A stretch of 64,000 nucleotides of DNA from Candidatus Saccharimonadota bacterium (GCA_017557865.1 JAFYXW010000001.1:62001-126000); one strand, 5' to 3'; counted from the stretch's first letter, positions 1 to 9,340 are shown. Notes: generated by a model not told the origin, from the sequence alone. Translations and numbers: made by a program.

Positions 1-407
1 AAATCTACAGCGTCGCGAGTAATCAAAGTCATTTTTTCGGCAGATTTAAGGGCGCGAGCTACAGCCAGCCCGGTAATCGAATTCTTGGAAATGTCGCCAA
101 TGACTAAATTAAAATCTGCATCATTAAGGGCGTCGCTTAATCCTTCGCCGCTGAAAGAACCAGCGTCGGTTGATGGTAAGAAAACAAAATTAGGCAGTGG
201 TGGCAGCTGGTTTTTTAGAGCGTCCGGTAAAATTACATTTATAGTCTCTACTGGATATTTTTCCCCCATGAACTCAGCTGTTTTTACGGGCACACGAAAA
301 TTTTGCCCATTCCCACCGATGATATTTACTGCGCCCTGTTTCCGTTCCGGAATATTCCAAGTAAGGTCTTCGCTTGGTCTCGCGGTGATTTTATTAAAAT
401 AATCCAT
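1..407 (-). CDS. Ribokinase-fold protein, probable ADP-dependent NAD(P)H-hydrate dehydratase (partial, cut by window edge)
   Basis: Reading the minus strand from an ATG at 407 gives 135 residues that run off the left edge. Visible stretches include KQGAVNIIGGNGQNFRVP near residue 23 and NLVIGDISKNSITGLAVARA near residue 100, which resemble the nucleotide-binding ribokinase fold of the YjeF C-terminal/NnrD repair enzymes that dehydrate damaged NAD(P)H hydrates. Its ATG shares one base with the stop of the exonuclease III gene (TAATG), so it is probably translationally coupled to it. The catalytic C-terminal half lies outside the window, so another ribokinase-like enzyme is possible. Confidence 0.6.
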   Translation of the reverse strand, partial: MDYFNKITARPSEDLTWNIPERKQGAVNIIGGNGQNFRVPVKTAEFMGEKYPVETINVILPDALKNQLPPLPNFVFLPSTDAGSFSGEGLSDALNDADFNLVIGDISKNSITGLAVARALKSAEKMTLITRDAVD

Positions 408-1210
408 TAAAACTCCAAATCTATACTAATTGGACAATGGTCTGAACCTTCGATCTCTTCATGAATCTCGGCAGACTTTAAATGTGGTAAAAGCGACTTT
501 GAAATAAAGAAATAATCAATGCGCCAGCCGATGTTGCGAACCCTGGCCATATTGCGCCAAGTCCACCAAGTGTAGCGTCCGGTTTCGTCTGGATGAAGTG
601 CGCGGAAAGTATCCACAAAACCAGCATTAATAATATTGTCGATACCTTGTCTCTCTTCTTTGGTGTAGCCAGCGTTTTCTTCGTTGTCTTTTGGTCTAGC
701 CAAATCAATTTCAGTGTGTGCTGCATTGAAATCACCACATACTACCACCGGCTTGTTCTTTTCCAAATCCTTGATGTATTTTAGAAATGCTGGATCCCAG
801 AGTTTTTCGCGTAGCTTCAAGCGCGTTAGCTCATGTTTACTGTTTGGTGTGTATACGGTTACTAGATAATACTCCGGAAATTCCGCTGTGAGCACGCGGC
901 CCTCAGTTAGAGCGCTGCCGTGCTGGTCTTCTTCCCAGTTGTAGCCAATGTTAATGCTATCGTCAAAACCATAAGAAACGGAAAGTGGCTTGATTTTGGT
1001 AAAAATCGCCGTACCGGAATAGCCAGGCCTCACAGCCGAGTTCCATAGCTCTTCATATTCTGGTAAATCAATTTCAGCTTGGCCTTGCTTGGCCTTGGTT
1101 TCTTGGATACAAACAATGTCTGGTTTTTCTGCGCTGATAAAACTCTGTAAAGCACCTTTATTAATTACGGCGCGGAGCCCATTTACGTTCCAAGAATAAA
1201 TTTTAGGCAT
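407..1210 (-). CDS. xth: Exodeoxyribonuclease III
   Basis: AP endonuclease and 3'-5' exonuclease of base-excision repair, 267 residues, a normal length for the family. Metal and catalytic residues are visible in IYSWNVNGLR, CIQETKAKQ, VVCGDFNAAHTEIDLA and the terminal GSDHCPI. An upstream in-frame ATG at 1225 was not used because AGAGGA, a good ribosome-binding site, lies just before the ATG at 1210. The gene overlaps the end of smpB by 8 bp and shares its stop with the next gene's start. Probably transcribed from the smpB promoter. Confidence 0.95.
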   Translation of the reverse strand: MPKIYSWNVNGLRAVINKGALQSFISAEKPDIVCIQETKAKQGQAEIDLPEYEELWNSAVRPGYSGTAIFTKIKPLSVSYGFDDSINIGYNWEEDQHGSALTEGRVLTAEFPEYYLVTVYTPNSKHELTRLKLREKLWDPAFLKYIKDLEKNKPVVVCGDFNAAHTEIDLARPKDNEENAGYTKEERQGIDNIINAGFVDTFRALHPDETGRYTWWTWRNMARVRNIGWRIDYFFISKSLLPHLKSAEIHEEIEGSDHCPISIDLEF

Positions 1211-1619
1211 AACGTCCTCTTTCAAAATCGCGCTTTTTGATGGTTTCGCGCTTGTCGTATTTCTTTTTACCTTTACCTACAGCAATCACCAGTTTGATAT
1301 GCCTGTCGCCGCCAAGTAGTCTTACCGGCACAATAGTAGAGCCAGCTACCTTTTCGCGCATAAGAGCTGCAATTTGTTTTTTGGTTGCGAGGAGCTTAAT
1401 ATTTCTCGCCGTGTCTGCACCGAGCGTTAAATTATTTAGCCACAATTCTCCCCCTCGGATTGTTACAAAAGACCCCTTTAGTTGCACGTGATGGTCGCGA
1501 ATTGAGCGAACTTCATCACCAGACAAACTCATCCCAGCAACAAGCTCGTCGCCGAGCTGATAATCATAATGCGCTCTGCGGTTTACTGTCACCATATCTG
1601 GGGCTTTTTGCTTTTTCAT
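1203..1619 (-). CDS. smpB: SsrA-binding protein SmpB
   Basis: Partner of tmRNA in trans-translation, rescuing stalled ribosomes. 138 residues, slightly shorter than usual (about 150). The family signature is clear: NRRAHYDYQ near the start, SLSGDEVRSIRDHHVQLKGSF, then the basic tail KYDKRETIKKRDFERGR. TATAAT lies exactly 6 nt before the ATG with no separate Shine-Dalgarno site, which points to a leaderless transcript. First gene of a run with xth and the NAD(P)H-repair-like gene. No tmRNA gene is seen in the window. Confidence 0.96.
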   Translation of the reverse strand: MKKQKAPDMVTVNRRAHYDYQLGDELVAGMSLSGDEVRSIRDHHVQLKGSFVTIRGGELWLNNLTLGADTARNIKLLATKKQIAALMREKVAGSTIVPVRLLGGDRHIKLVIAVGKGKKKYDKRETIKKRDFERGRYA

Positions 1620-1625
1620 ACCCCT

Positions 1626-1631
1626 ATTATA
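1626..1631 (-). promoter_or_regulatory. -10 element of a leaderless smpB transcript
   Basis: TATAAT on the minus strand, with 6 nt to the ATG at 1619. Transcription would start at or next to the start codon. Confidence 0.65.
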
Positions 1632-1634
1632 CCA

Positions 1635-4600
1635 CTAATTTACCTTAACTTTGTCTTCGCCCAGCAAATCACGAAGTTTGGCTAGGAGCTCGTCGCTCGC
1701 ATCAACTTTAAATGGCATTCTTAGTGGTTTTTTCTCGGTGCCATCCTTTATAACCAGAACGACTTCCTGCACGCCAATATGAATGTCCGCTAGGCGCCGA
1801 ATTGCTGTCAGCATTTCGGTGTCATTCGGGTTTTCAATCAAAAGATACAGTCTTTCCTTTCTAGGATCTTTTGGTGGTTCCTTGATGCTGCCGAGTGGGG
1901 CTTCTAGTTTTGTTCCGGTAGATTGATAATTCTCTAGTACTTCATCCGAGATTAACTCAACGCTTTCGGCCAGCAGTTTAACATCGGAAGTGATATTCCC
2001 TTGTTTGTCTGTTGCGTTAACTCTACCTTGCACACGCACTACATTATCTACTACAAGCTTAGCGCCGTGCTCAGCGAATACGGTTGGAAAAACAATAAAT
2101 TCAACTTCGTCAGATTTATTTTCAATTTTAACGAAGGCCATTTTGTCACCTTTTTTCGTTAGGATAGTGCGCACCGCAGTGATGATACCACCAATAGTGA
2201 TATTCTTGTTATTATATTCTGCCGATACATAGCTCATTGGGTGAGTTTGTTCTTCGAAATACGTGTCATATTTATCAAGTGGATGAGCAGAAAGATATAG
2301 TCCCATTAAATCGCGTTCCCACATGAGCTGCTCTTTTTCTGGATATTGAGTCGGTGCTGGTTTAATGTCTACTTCTGGTACCATACCGGCTTCGCCCATC
2401 ATACCGAAGAGATCTGTTTGCCCAGTGCCTACATCTTTCTGACACTTTGCTCCATAAGCTTGGATCGCTTCAAGATTAAAGAGGAGGTCGGACCTCGAGC
2501 CAAAACTATCAAACGCGCCGGTCTTAATTGCTGCCTCCCAAGATTTCTTATTGAATTTGGTTGAATCCACGCGTTTAGCAAAATCACAAATCGACTTAAA
2601 CGGACCGTTTTTATCACGTTCTGGAATCACAATTTCCTCTACTAGAGATTTGCCCATATTCTTGATACCAGAAAGTCCAAACCGAATCGTCTTTTTCCCG
2701 CCTACAATACCGAAATCGCCATAAGATTGGTTGATATCTGGGCCAAGTACTTTTAATCCCATGCGTTTACACTCGGCAATTTCGATGGCGAGACGATCAG
2801 TCCAGCGCATGTCGGCCGTCATAAGGGCTGCCATGAATGCGTCTGGATAGTGTGCCTTTAAGTAGGCTGTCCAATAAGCGATAAGGGCGTAACACGCGGC
2901 GTGAGACTTGTTAAAACAATAGTTTGCAAATTCTAGTAGCTGGCTCCAGAAAGTTTCAGCAATTTCCTCGGTGGCACCACCAATTTCGACAGCGCCCTTA
3001 ATAAATTCTGGCTTCACCTTTTTCATAAGGTCAATCTTCTTCTTGCCTACTGCTTTACGCAGGGTGTCTGCCTGACCACCGGTAAAGCCACACCATTCCT
3101 TCGAAATCTGCATGAACTGCTCTTGGTAAATCATAATACCGTAGGTATTTTTTAGAGAGTTTTCGAGTCCTGGGTGAAGGTATGTGATTGGCTCTTCGCC
3201 ATGTTTACGTTTAATAAACGAATCGATAAACTGCATTGGGCCCGGACGATACAAGGCCACCATAGCGATGATATCTTCAAAAGTTGAAGCTTTCAAATCC
3301 TTGAGATAACGTTTCATACCGGCAGACTCCAGCTGGAACACGCCAGTCGTTTCGGCGCGTTGCAAAAGAGCGTAGGTTTCTGGGTCATCGAGCGGCAGTT
3401 TAGAAAGGTCGATATCATCATGATAGACTTTACGAACCATACGGAGCGCGTTATTAATTACCGACAAGTTTGAGAGGCCAAGAAAGTCCATCTTAAGAAG
3501 CCCTAGCTCTTCTACTTGTCCCATTGGGAACTGTGCGGCAATTGGGCCTTTGGCCGAAACTTCAAGCGGCAAGAATTTTACCAAATCGTCTGGAGCGATG
3601 ATTACGCCACAGGCATGCACACCATGGTTCCTGATAGTTCCCTCGAGCCGGGATGCAAAATCAATTACTTCTTTAGAAACTGGGTTAGTTTCGTACTCTT
3701 GTTTTAGATCCGGTACATCTTTGATTGCGTCAGCAAGTTTTACGTGATGACCTTGCACTGGGTCTGGTACCATTTTGGCGAGCCTATCAGCGTCTGCATA
3801 TGGAACTTCAAGTACGCGCGCAACATCACGCACGGCGTTTTTAGCCATCATTTTACCAAACGTAGCAATATTGGAAACACGGTCAAAGCCATATTTATTT
3901 GAACAATACTCAATTACTTCGTCACGGCGTGTATCCTGGATATCGGTATCGATATCAGGCATCGAAATACGGTCTGGGTTTAAGAAACGCTCAAAGAGTA
4001 GATCGTATTTTAGTGGATCGAGTTCGGTAATATGAAGTGCATAGGCCAAAATTGAACCCGCTGCAGAGCCACGGCCTGGTCCATACACAATACGCTGTGC
4101 TTTACCCCAGTTAATAAAGTCTTGCACGATTAGGAAGTACCCATTGTAGCCCATTTTGTCTACCACAGATAGCTCATAATCGATGCGCGGCAAAATCTTA
4201 TGCAGCTCATCGCGGTCTTTGTCGACTTTTTCTAGGATTTTACGGCATTCTGCCACAGATAATTTTTCGGTGTCTTTTAGCTCTTTCCCGCCATAGCGAT
4301 AAACCAAGCCCTGGAAAACCAATTTGTCTAGGAAAGTTTTTTCGTCTTCGCCGTCTGGTACTGGAAACTTTGGAATCAAGATTCGTCCAAGTTGCAAATC
4401 TACATTGCATCTGTCGGCAATCTTTTTGGTATTTAATACTGCTTCAGGACAAGTATCCTGCCAGTGGTCGATAATCTCCTCGGATGACACCACGTGTAGA
4501 TCGAAATCTCTTAATGTCATGCGATTCTTGTCGGATAGATTCGCTGCTGTACCGATACAAAGCAAAACTTCGTGTGCGTCCTGGTCCTCTTTTTTGAGAT

Positions 4601-5255
4601 AGTGCGCGTCGCAAGTTACTACAATTGGAAGACCGAGTTCTTTGTAGTGGGCCATATGCCAGTCGTTGACTTTTTTCTGCTCGGCCGAATGAGAAGACGA
4701 TTTTGGATGTCCATGGTCTTGCATCTCAAGATAAAATCTATCTTTAAATACATTACGATACCAATCAATTAGTTCTAGTGCCCTTTTATCATCGTCGGCA
4801 CGGATTGCTTCAGAAATTTCCGAGCCCATACAACCAGAAAGACAAATAATCCCCTCGTTGTATTTTTCAAGCTCCTCGTGATCCGTACGCGGTTTATAAT
4901 ACTTGCCCTGTACCTCAGCGTTACTCATAATACGACATAAGTTTTCGAACCCTTGATTGTTCATCGCAATCAAAGTGATATGAAATCTCTGCTTGTCGTG
5001 AGCCGGATCTTTGTCGGTCATTTTGCGCGCAGCAACATAAGCCTCTAATCCAAGTAGAGGCTTAATCCCGGCAGCATTACATTCCTTGTAAAGCTCCACG
5101 AGTGCACTCATGGTACCGTGGTCGGTCACTGCCACAGCTTCCATGCCATCATCTTTAACAAAGTTTACCAGTTCGGGAACTTTTGTTAGCCCATCAAGAA
5201 GTGAGTAATGCGTGTGGTTGTGAAGATGTACAAAATCACTACGCTTCAGTTGCAT
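1635..5255 (-). CDS. dnaE: DNA polymerase III alpha subunit
   Basis: Replicative polymerase catalytic subunit, 1206 residues, full length for DnaE1. A PHP domain begins the protein (HLHNHTHYSLLDGL near residue 10). The polymerase core holds GPGRGSAAGS near 395, the catalytic aspartates in MPDIDTDIQD near 437, and NKSHAACYALIAYWTAYLK near 790. A tandem HhH region and an OB fold (ITIGGIITAVRTILTKKGDK) follow near 1040. Its ATG overlaps the stop of the upstream 65-residue gene (TAATG). The small membrane proteins upstream probably share its transcript for compactness rather than function. Confidence 0.97.
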   Translation of the reverse strand: MQLKRSDFVHLHNHTHYSLLDGLTKVPELVNFVKDDGMEAVAVTDHGTMSALVELYKECNAAGIKPLLGLEAYVAARKMTDKDPAHDKQRFHITLIAMNNQGFENLCRIMSNAEVQGKYYKPRTDHEELEKYNEGIICLSGCMGSEISEAIRADDDKRALELIDWYRNVFKDRFYLEMQDHGHPKSSSHSAEQKKVNDWHMAHYKELGLPIVVTCDAHYLKKEDQDAHEVLLCIGTAANLSDKNRMTLRDFDLHVVSSEEIIDHWQDTCPEAVLNTKKIADRCNVDLQLGRILIPKFPVPDGEDEKTFLDKLVFQGLVYRYGGKELKDTEKLSVAECRKILEKVDKDRDELHKILPRIDYELSVVDKMGYNGYFLIVQDFINWGKAQRIVYGPGRGSAAGSILAYALHITELDPLKYDLLFERFLNPDRISMPDIDTDIQDTRRDEVIEYCSNKYGFDRVSNIATFGKMMAKNAVRDVARVLEVPYADADRLAKMVPDPVQGHHVKLADAIKDVPDLKQEYETNPVSKEVIDFASRLEGTIRNHGVHACGVIIAPDDLVKFLPLEVSAKGPIAAQFPMGQVEELGLLKMDFLGLSNLSVINNALRMVRKVYHDDIDLSKLPLDDPETYALLQRAETTGVFQLESAGMKRYLKDLKASTFEDIIAMVALYRPGPMQFIDSFIKRKHGEEPITYLHPGLENSLKNTYGIMIYQEQFMQISKEWCGFTGGQADTLRKAVGKKKIDLMKKVKPEFIKGAVEIGGATEEIAETFWSQLLEFANYCFNKSHAACYALIAYWTAYLKAHYPDAFMAALMTADMRWTDRLAIEIAECKRMGLKVLGPDINQSYGDFGIVGGKKTIRFGLSGIKNMGKSLVEEIVIPERDKNGPFKSICDFAKRVDSTKFNKKSWEAAIKTGAFDSFGSRSDLLFNLEAIQAYGAKCQKDVGTGQTDLFGMMGEAGMVPEVDIKPAPTQYPEKEQLMWERDLMGLYLSAHPLDKYDTYFEEQTHPMSYVSAEYNNKNITIGGIITAVRTILTKKGDKMAFVKIENKSDEVEFIVFPTVFAEHGAKLVVDNVVRVQGRVNATDKQGNITSDVKLLAESVELISDEVLENYQSTGTKLEAPLGSIKEPPKDPRKERLYLLIENPNDTEMLTAIRRLADIHIGVQEVVLVIKDGTEKKPLRMPFKVDASDELLAKLRDLLGEDKVKVN

Positions 5256-5452
5256 TACTTAGTACTTTTCGGCTTTACTGCTTCTTTTTTCTCAGTTTTC
5301 TTTTCGCACTTGCAATCTTTGCACTTGCCGTCTTTGCACTTGCTATCGCAGGCTTTTTTGGAAATGAATTTGCCAGCAACTGCCCCTGCGGCTGCACCCA
5401 AGAGCGCGCCTAGGAAGAATTTACCTGCTCCGCCTTTATTTTTCTCCGTCAT
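5255..5452 (-). CDS. Small glycine-rich membrane protein with Cys-Lys repeats (YtxH-like)
   Basis: 65 residues. A Gly/Ala-rich hydrophobic segment (FFLGALLGAAAGAVAGKF, residues 12-29) is followed by a Cys/Lys tail with the repeat KCKDGKCKDCKCEKK. The layout resembles YtxH-type stress proteins, but the cysteine pattern is not typical and could bind metal. It overlaps the upstream gene by 17 bp and dnaE by one base, so it sits inside an operon. No function can be assigned from sequence alone. Confidence 0.7.
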   Translation of the reverse strand: MTEKNKGGAGKFFLGALLGAAAGAVAGKFISKKACDSKCKDGKCKDCKCEKKTEKKEAVKPKSTK

Positions 5453-5726
5453 CTTTTTTCTCCTTTTCTTCTTTTACTTTTTCCTTTAGTTTTGGGTTAA
5501 TGTACTTGTCCACGAACATTTGGATTGTCCCACCAAAAGCAGTCATACCTTTGATGTTATTGACGATCCCGTTTGTGTTCTTGGCGATATCTTGGCCTTC
5601 TACTACGACCTTTTTAACTTCCTTACTAAGACCAATGAGCTTTACTAATAGCACTATACCTACTATAAGGAAGATAAAAAGCGTAACACTGAGTATTACG
5701 ACCAATATCCATTCTGCTACATCCAT
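5436..5726 (-). CDS. Single-pass membrane protein, DUF948/YtxG-like
   Basis: 96 residues. One N-terminal transmembrane segment (about residues 5-30, WILVVILSVTLFIFLIVGIV) is followed by an amphipathic helical stretch and a Lys/Glu-rich tail. The pairing with a YtxH-like protein just downstream (17-bp overlap) matches the ytxG-ytxH pairing known in Firmicutes, which supports both calls. Its start overlaps the stop of the GalU-like gene by one base. Function unknown, probably envelope-associated. Confidence 0.7.
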   Translation of the reverse strand: MDVAEWILVVILSVTLFIFLIVGIVLLVKLIGLSKEVKKVVVEGQDIAKNTNGIVNNIKGMTAFGGTIQMFVDKYINPKLKEKVKEEKEKKDDGEK

Positions 5727-6613
5727 TATTTGTTCTCCTTTAGTTTATTATAACATTCTTCAATATCTTTTGCGTAATCCGAATATTTCATTGAGTATTC
5801 TAAGTGTGCTAGGAAGTAGTTCTTTGGATCGCCAGTGGTAATCCATTTGCCTTCGCTGCGGGTGACAAGAACGTCGCCTTTCTCTGCTAGCTTGGTAATA
5901 GCATCAGTAGTCCAGAGCTCACCGTCTTTACCAGTATTGGATGGTACGAGATAGTCGAAAATTTCTGGAGTAAGCAAGTAGCGACCATAAGAAGCAAGAT
6001 TGCTTGGAGATTCTTCTTTTGTCTCTGGTTTTTCTACGATATGCGAAAGTTTATTGCCTTCCTTCATGGCAATCATACCGTACTTGTTCCAGACCTCTTC
6101 TGGCATTTCCTGCCCAGCAATGATGGCTTTTACGCCCGGGTTCTTTTCATAATCATCTACGAGGGTTTTTACGTCGCTTGAGCCAAGGATGATGTCATCG
6201 CTATAAAGTACCGCAAAAGCTTCTTCGTCTTTGACGAACTCTTTGGCTGACACAATTGGCGAACCATTACCGTATGGCAAGCTTGCGTCTTGTTCGATTA
6301 CAGTAATCTTTGGAAAATTCAAAACTTCTTCGACTGGCTCAAAACGTTTAGACTTGCCTTGCTTGTCTAGAAGCGCCTTAACGTTCTCGGCTTTGTTATG
6401 AAAATAATCGTCATAAATATCACGCGCCATTGAGTTTGGCGTAGCCACAATAATGATTTCTTCGATCCCGGCTTTTACGCACTCTTCTACGCATAATTGC
6501 ATTACCGGTTTTGCACCAATTGGAATCATGGCTTTTGGAATAGTTTTGGTGATTGGTAGATATCTACTAGCGAACCCCGCATCTGTAATGATAGCTTTCT
6601 TAACAGCTGACAT
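5726..6613 (-). CDS. galU: GalU-like sugar-1-phosphate nucleotidyltransferase (UTP-glucose-1-phosphate uridylyltransferase family)
   Basis: 295 residues, usual for GalU. The family scaffold is clear: KAIITDAGFASRYLPITKTI at the N-terminus, PKAMIPIGAKPVMQ, ASLPYGNGSPI, and WITTGDPKNYFLAHLEYS near the end. The G-loop is altered: most GalU proteins have G-x-G-T-R, here it reads AGFASR. LPDD is also replaced by YSDD. It likely makes UDP-glucose or another NDP-sugar for envelope glycans, but the substrate is uncertain. AAGGAGGT lies upstream of the ATG, with TATAAT at 6637-6642. Confidence 0.82.
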   Translation of the reverse strand: MSAVKKAIITDAGFASRYLPITKTIPKAMIPIGAKPVMQLCVEECVKAGIEEIIIVATPNSMARDIYDDYFHNKAENVKALLDKQGKSKRFEPVEEVLNFPKITVIEQDASLPYGNGSPIVSAKEFVKDEEAFAVLYSDDIILGSSDVKTLVDDYEKNPGVKAIIAGQEMPEEVWNKYGMIAMKEGNKLSHIVEKPETKEESPSNLASYGRYLLTPEIFDYLVPSNTGKDGELWTTDAITKLAEKGDVLVTRSEGKWITTGDPKNYFLAHLEYSMKYSDYAKDIEECYNKLKENK

Positions 6614-6657
6614 AAAATAAACCTCCTTGAGCTTTAATTATAACACAGAAATAAGTA

Positions 6658-6704
6658 TTTTTATTAGTATAAAAATAACAATGAACAAGTCAAACTAATA
6701 AAAA
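6658..6704 (-). terminator. AT-rich inverted repeat between the HdeD-like gene and galU
   Basis: TTTTTATTAGT and ACTAATAAAAA are 11-bp complementary arms around a 25-nt loop, just after the HdeD-like stop. It could terminate that gene. The loop also holds TTGACT on the minus strand (6688-6693), a possible -35 for galU. Confidence 0.45.
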
Positions 6705-6708
6705 TATC

Positions 6709-7317
6709 TTATTTCTTTTTCTTTGCTGTAGTTTTAGTTTTACGGGATTGTTTTCTGGCAATTTTATCTTCGATTTCTTGTGCTTTGTTGTGTACGCCAT
6801 AAATCAAGCTAGTTACGCCAACTAGTAGTAGATATGCGCCAAAGAAGCGGATGAAGGTGGTAATTTCAAAGTTACCAGCGTTCAAGATTACGGTACCAAG
6901 TATACAGCCAATAATACCGGCCAAGACACGGATAAATCTGTCGGTTGGATCCACAGTGGAAAGGAATCCATGGAAGATGTCGATGATACCAGAAACGATT
7001 GTGTAGACCGAAAGAATAACTGTGCAGATGGTAAGATCGCCATTGCCCCAGAACAAAAGTGCTAGAGCGGCTGCTACGTCCACCACTGCGTCGAGCACGG
7101 AGTTGAACCAACCGTGTTTCTTTGTAGAAGCGTAAAGCGCACCGATAGAATCGATGATGCCCATCAGGAGCAAGAATACGCTAATAACCGCAATGGTTTG
7201 TCCAATGTCCGTCATAATCCCGAATAAAGCGATAAAACCAAAAATCGCCGCGAGACCGCCACGAACCAAAAACACCATCCAGTGTTTATCTATAAATCTT
7301 CTATTAATATGTGCCAT
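6709..7317 (-). CDS. HdeD/DUF308-family multi-pass membrane protein
   Basis: 202 residues with about six hydrophobic segments arranged as repeated pairs (for example FGFIALFGIMTDIGQTIAVI and LVGVTSLIYGV) and a Lys-rich cytoplasmic tail (KTKTTAKKKK). The topology and repeat spacing match HdeD-like DUF308 proteins, which are linked to acid or envelope stress in other bacteria; the role here is unknown. It has its own TATAAT (7347-7352), overlapping the end of the FemAB cluster, and a weak terminator downstream. Confidence 0.75.
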   Translation of the reverse strand: MAHINRRFIDKHWMVFLVRGGLAAIFGFIALFGIMTDIGQTIAVISVFLLLMGIIDSIGALYASTKKHGWFNSVLDAVVDVAAALALLFWGNGDLTICTVILSVYTIVSGIIDIFHGFLSTVDPTDRFIRVLAGIIGCILGTVILNAGNFEITTFIRFFGAYLLLVGVTSLIYGVHNKAQEIEDKIARKQSRKTKTTAKKKK

Positions 7318-7352
7318 ATTTACCCTTTTTTAAAATGCTTATGTATATTATA

Positions 7353-8369
7353 TCATACATGGCGAATTTTTTTGCGGGCAGTTTCAACAATCTTGGTTAA
7401 TTGATATTTAACTGGGTTTAGAACCATGTCGTGTGCTGGCGTATATTTTAGTTCTTCGCAGCCAAATGAGCGTTTGAATTCGGATACGCCAAAGAAGCGG
7501 TGAGACTTTTCTTCTAGGCCAACAATTCCCCACAAGTTGTAGCGGATAATTCCGCGGTTTCTAGCTTCTTTCATGGCCTCCATGTGCAGAAGCGGGGCGG
7601 CAGAATACTTAGTGCCAAGATCAGACGATACACCATAATGATAGCTTGCTTCTGGGCCGTAAAAAATCATAAAGTTCATGGCGAGAATCTCGCCGTCTTT
7701 CTTTGCAGTATACATCAAAACTTCGTCGTTCTTTGCGAAGGCTTCAAATTGTTTGGTTAGAAAGCTCTCCGAGAAAGCCACAAAGCCCTGACGTTTAGCG
7801 TGCTTTACTTCTAGGTTATAAAAAGTTTTTACGATGGCCGGGTCTTTAGAAACCTCAATCTTAATCTCGGCTTTTTCGGCTTTCCGGAGTTTGCGGCGGA
7901 AGCCCTGCGATGCATCTTTCAAGATTTCTTCTTCAGATTTAGTTAAATCTAGTACCCCAGCATATTCTACGGACAAATACATTGGCGCTTTCTTTAGGCC
8001 CATTTCGCGCATTAACTCCAAGGATTTGCTAGACAATGGTAGCTGAGGACGTACGCGTACAAAAGCGCAGCCTAAGTTTTTGCCAACTGTGCGAATATCG
8101 TCAAAAACAAACTTTACTAATTTTTTGTTGCCAAAATCCATGATTGGACCGCCGGCGATTGCCATATAAGTACCGCGCTTAGCGGTTTCCACTACGCCAG
8201 CATAGGCTGCGATGATTTTGTCGCCTTCTTTTACTAGGCGCCGTACGATTTTTTTACCACGGCTCTTATGAAACTCGTAAAAATCCCACGACTGCAAAAA
8301 GTTTGCTTCTTTGTGTGACGCAACAAATCCGTCCCACTCTTCCCTTGTTTCACCTTCGACTATGTTCAT
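7353..8369 (-). CDS. FemAB-family peptidoglycan branching aminoacyltransferase (copy 2)
   Basis: 338 residues with the double-GNAT FemX/FemAB fold. These enzymes add amino acids from aminoacyl-tRNA to the stem peptide of lipid-linked peptidoglycan precursor. Visible are ANFLQSWDFYEFHKSRGKK at the start, FVRVRPQLPL, a helical-arm-like region (DASQGFRRKLRKAEKAEIKI), and YNLWGIVG near 285. It overlaps the upstream FemAB paralog by 4 bp (ATGA). The two share YMxIxxGPxxDx, NLWGI and a basic ARKKxRH tail, so they arose by tandem duplication. Confidence 0.9.
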   Translation of the reverse strand: MNIVEGETREEWDGFVASHKEANFLQSWDFYEFHKSRGKKIVRRLVKEGDKIIAAYAGVVETAKRGTYMAIAGGPIMDFGNKKLVKFVFDDIRTVGKNLGCAFVRVRPQLPLSSKSLELMREMGLKKAPMYLSVEYAGVLDLTKSEEEILKDASQGFRRKLRKAEKAEIKIEVSKDPAIVKTFYNLEVKHAKRQGFVAFSESFLTKQFEAFAKNDEVLMYTAKKDGEILAMNFMIFYGPEASYHYGVSSDLGTKYSAAPLLHMEAMKEARNRGIIRYNLWGIVGLEEKSHRFFGVSEFKRSFGCEELKYTPAHDMVLNPVKYQLTKIVETARKKIRHV

Positions 8370-9340
8370 AGATGCCTCTTTTTCTTACGTGCTTTTTCGA
8401 CGATTAGATTTTTTAGATATTTTCCGCGCGATATAACTAGGTCATGCGCAGGCACAAATTCTACAACATTATCCGAAAAACCAGTCTTAAAGGTAGTAAC
8501 GCCGGCATAGCGGTGATTTGGTTGACCGGCTGGCGCAATGCCCCACAAATTGAATCTTTCGTACCCAGCATTCTTGGCGTCTTTAATTGCTTGCCAAAGC
8601 AGAGCGTAGGCGCCCGGTAGCTTGCGGTTTAGTAATGTTGAAGCTGCTTCATAATAATCTGCTTCTTTGCCACTACCAATTACCAACCCGTAAGCAATCT
8701 TTTCGCCTTCAGCTGTTTCGGCTACGTAAATTTTGGCGTTTTCACCATAAGCTTCGCGTTCTGCTTCTAGAGTTTTGGCACTTGGCGGTACAAAATTCTG
8801 GCGGTGCGCAGTTTTAACCTGCTCAGCATGAAACTCGTCGAATATTTCCTTAGAATTGCTAGATGTGACTTTAATCCCGAGTTTGTCAGCCCGACGTACC
8901 TCGTAGCGCGTTTGTCTACGCATCTCGGCTAAAATTACATCCTCAGGTTTTGTCAGGTCTACAATTACGGTATGCTCGGCAGCTAGGTGCATTGGCGATT
9001 CTTTAAGCCCTAAGTCTTCCAAAAGTTTGAGATTCTCTTTTGTTGCCAAAAGTTGCGGGCGAATTCTTACAAAACCGCATTTTTCGGCCTTGGCAATTTC
9101 CGCAATTCTCGTCATGGCTTCGCGCACTAATTTTTTGTTCTTCCAATCAATCAAAGGTCCGCACGGGATGGACATATAGCGGCCGCGCTTGGCGTTATGA
9201 ACTACCATTAGAGCGCGCCCTAAGTTGCCGAAATCCTCTGTTATTACGGTGTTGCCTAAAATCTCGTTAACCCTACCATACTCTGGTGATTGTAACAGAT
9301 TTGCTTCTGGAAATTTTGCAACAATTTCTTCCCAACCCAT
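8366..9340 (-). CDS. FemAB-family peptidoglycan branching aminoacyltransferase (copy 1)
   Basis: 324 residues, paralog of the downstream gene. Matching landmarks are ANLLQSPEYGRVNEILGN, RYMSIPCGPLIDW, FVRIRPQLLATKENL, RRQTRYEVRRADKLGIKVTS and RFNLWGIAPAGQPNHRYAGV. Two FemAB proteins in tandem suggest a two-residue crossbridge added stepwise. Its ATG overlaps the DegT-like stop by one base (TAATG), placing it in the five-gene wall cluster. No tRNA dedicated to wall synthesis is seen here. Confidence 0.9.
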   Translation of the reverse strand: MGWEEIVAKFPEANLLQSPEYGRVNEILGNTVITEDFGNLGRALMVVHNAKRGRYMSIPCGPLIDWKNKKLVREAMTRIAEIAKAEKCGFVRIRPQLLATKENLKLLEDLGLKESPMHLAAEHTVIVDLTKPEDVILAEMRRQTRYEVRRADKLGIKVTSSNSKEIFDEFHAEQVKTAHRQNFVPPSAKTLEAEREAYGENAKIYVAETAEGEKIAYGLVIGSGKEADYYEAASTLLNRKLPGAYALLWQAIKDAKNAGYERFNLWGIAPAGQPNHRYAGVTTFKTGFSDNVVEFVPAHDLVISRGKYLKNLIVEKARKKKRHL

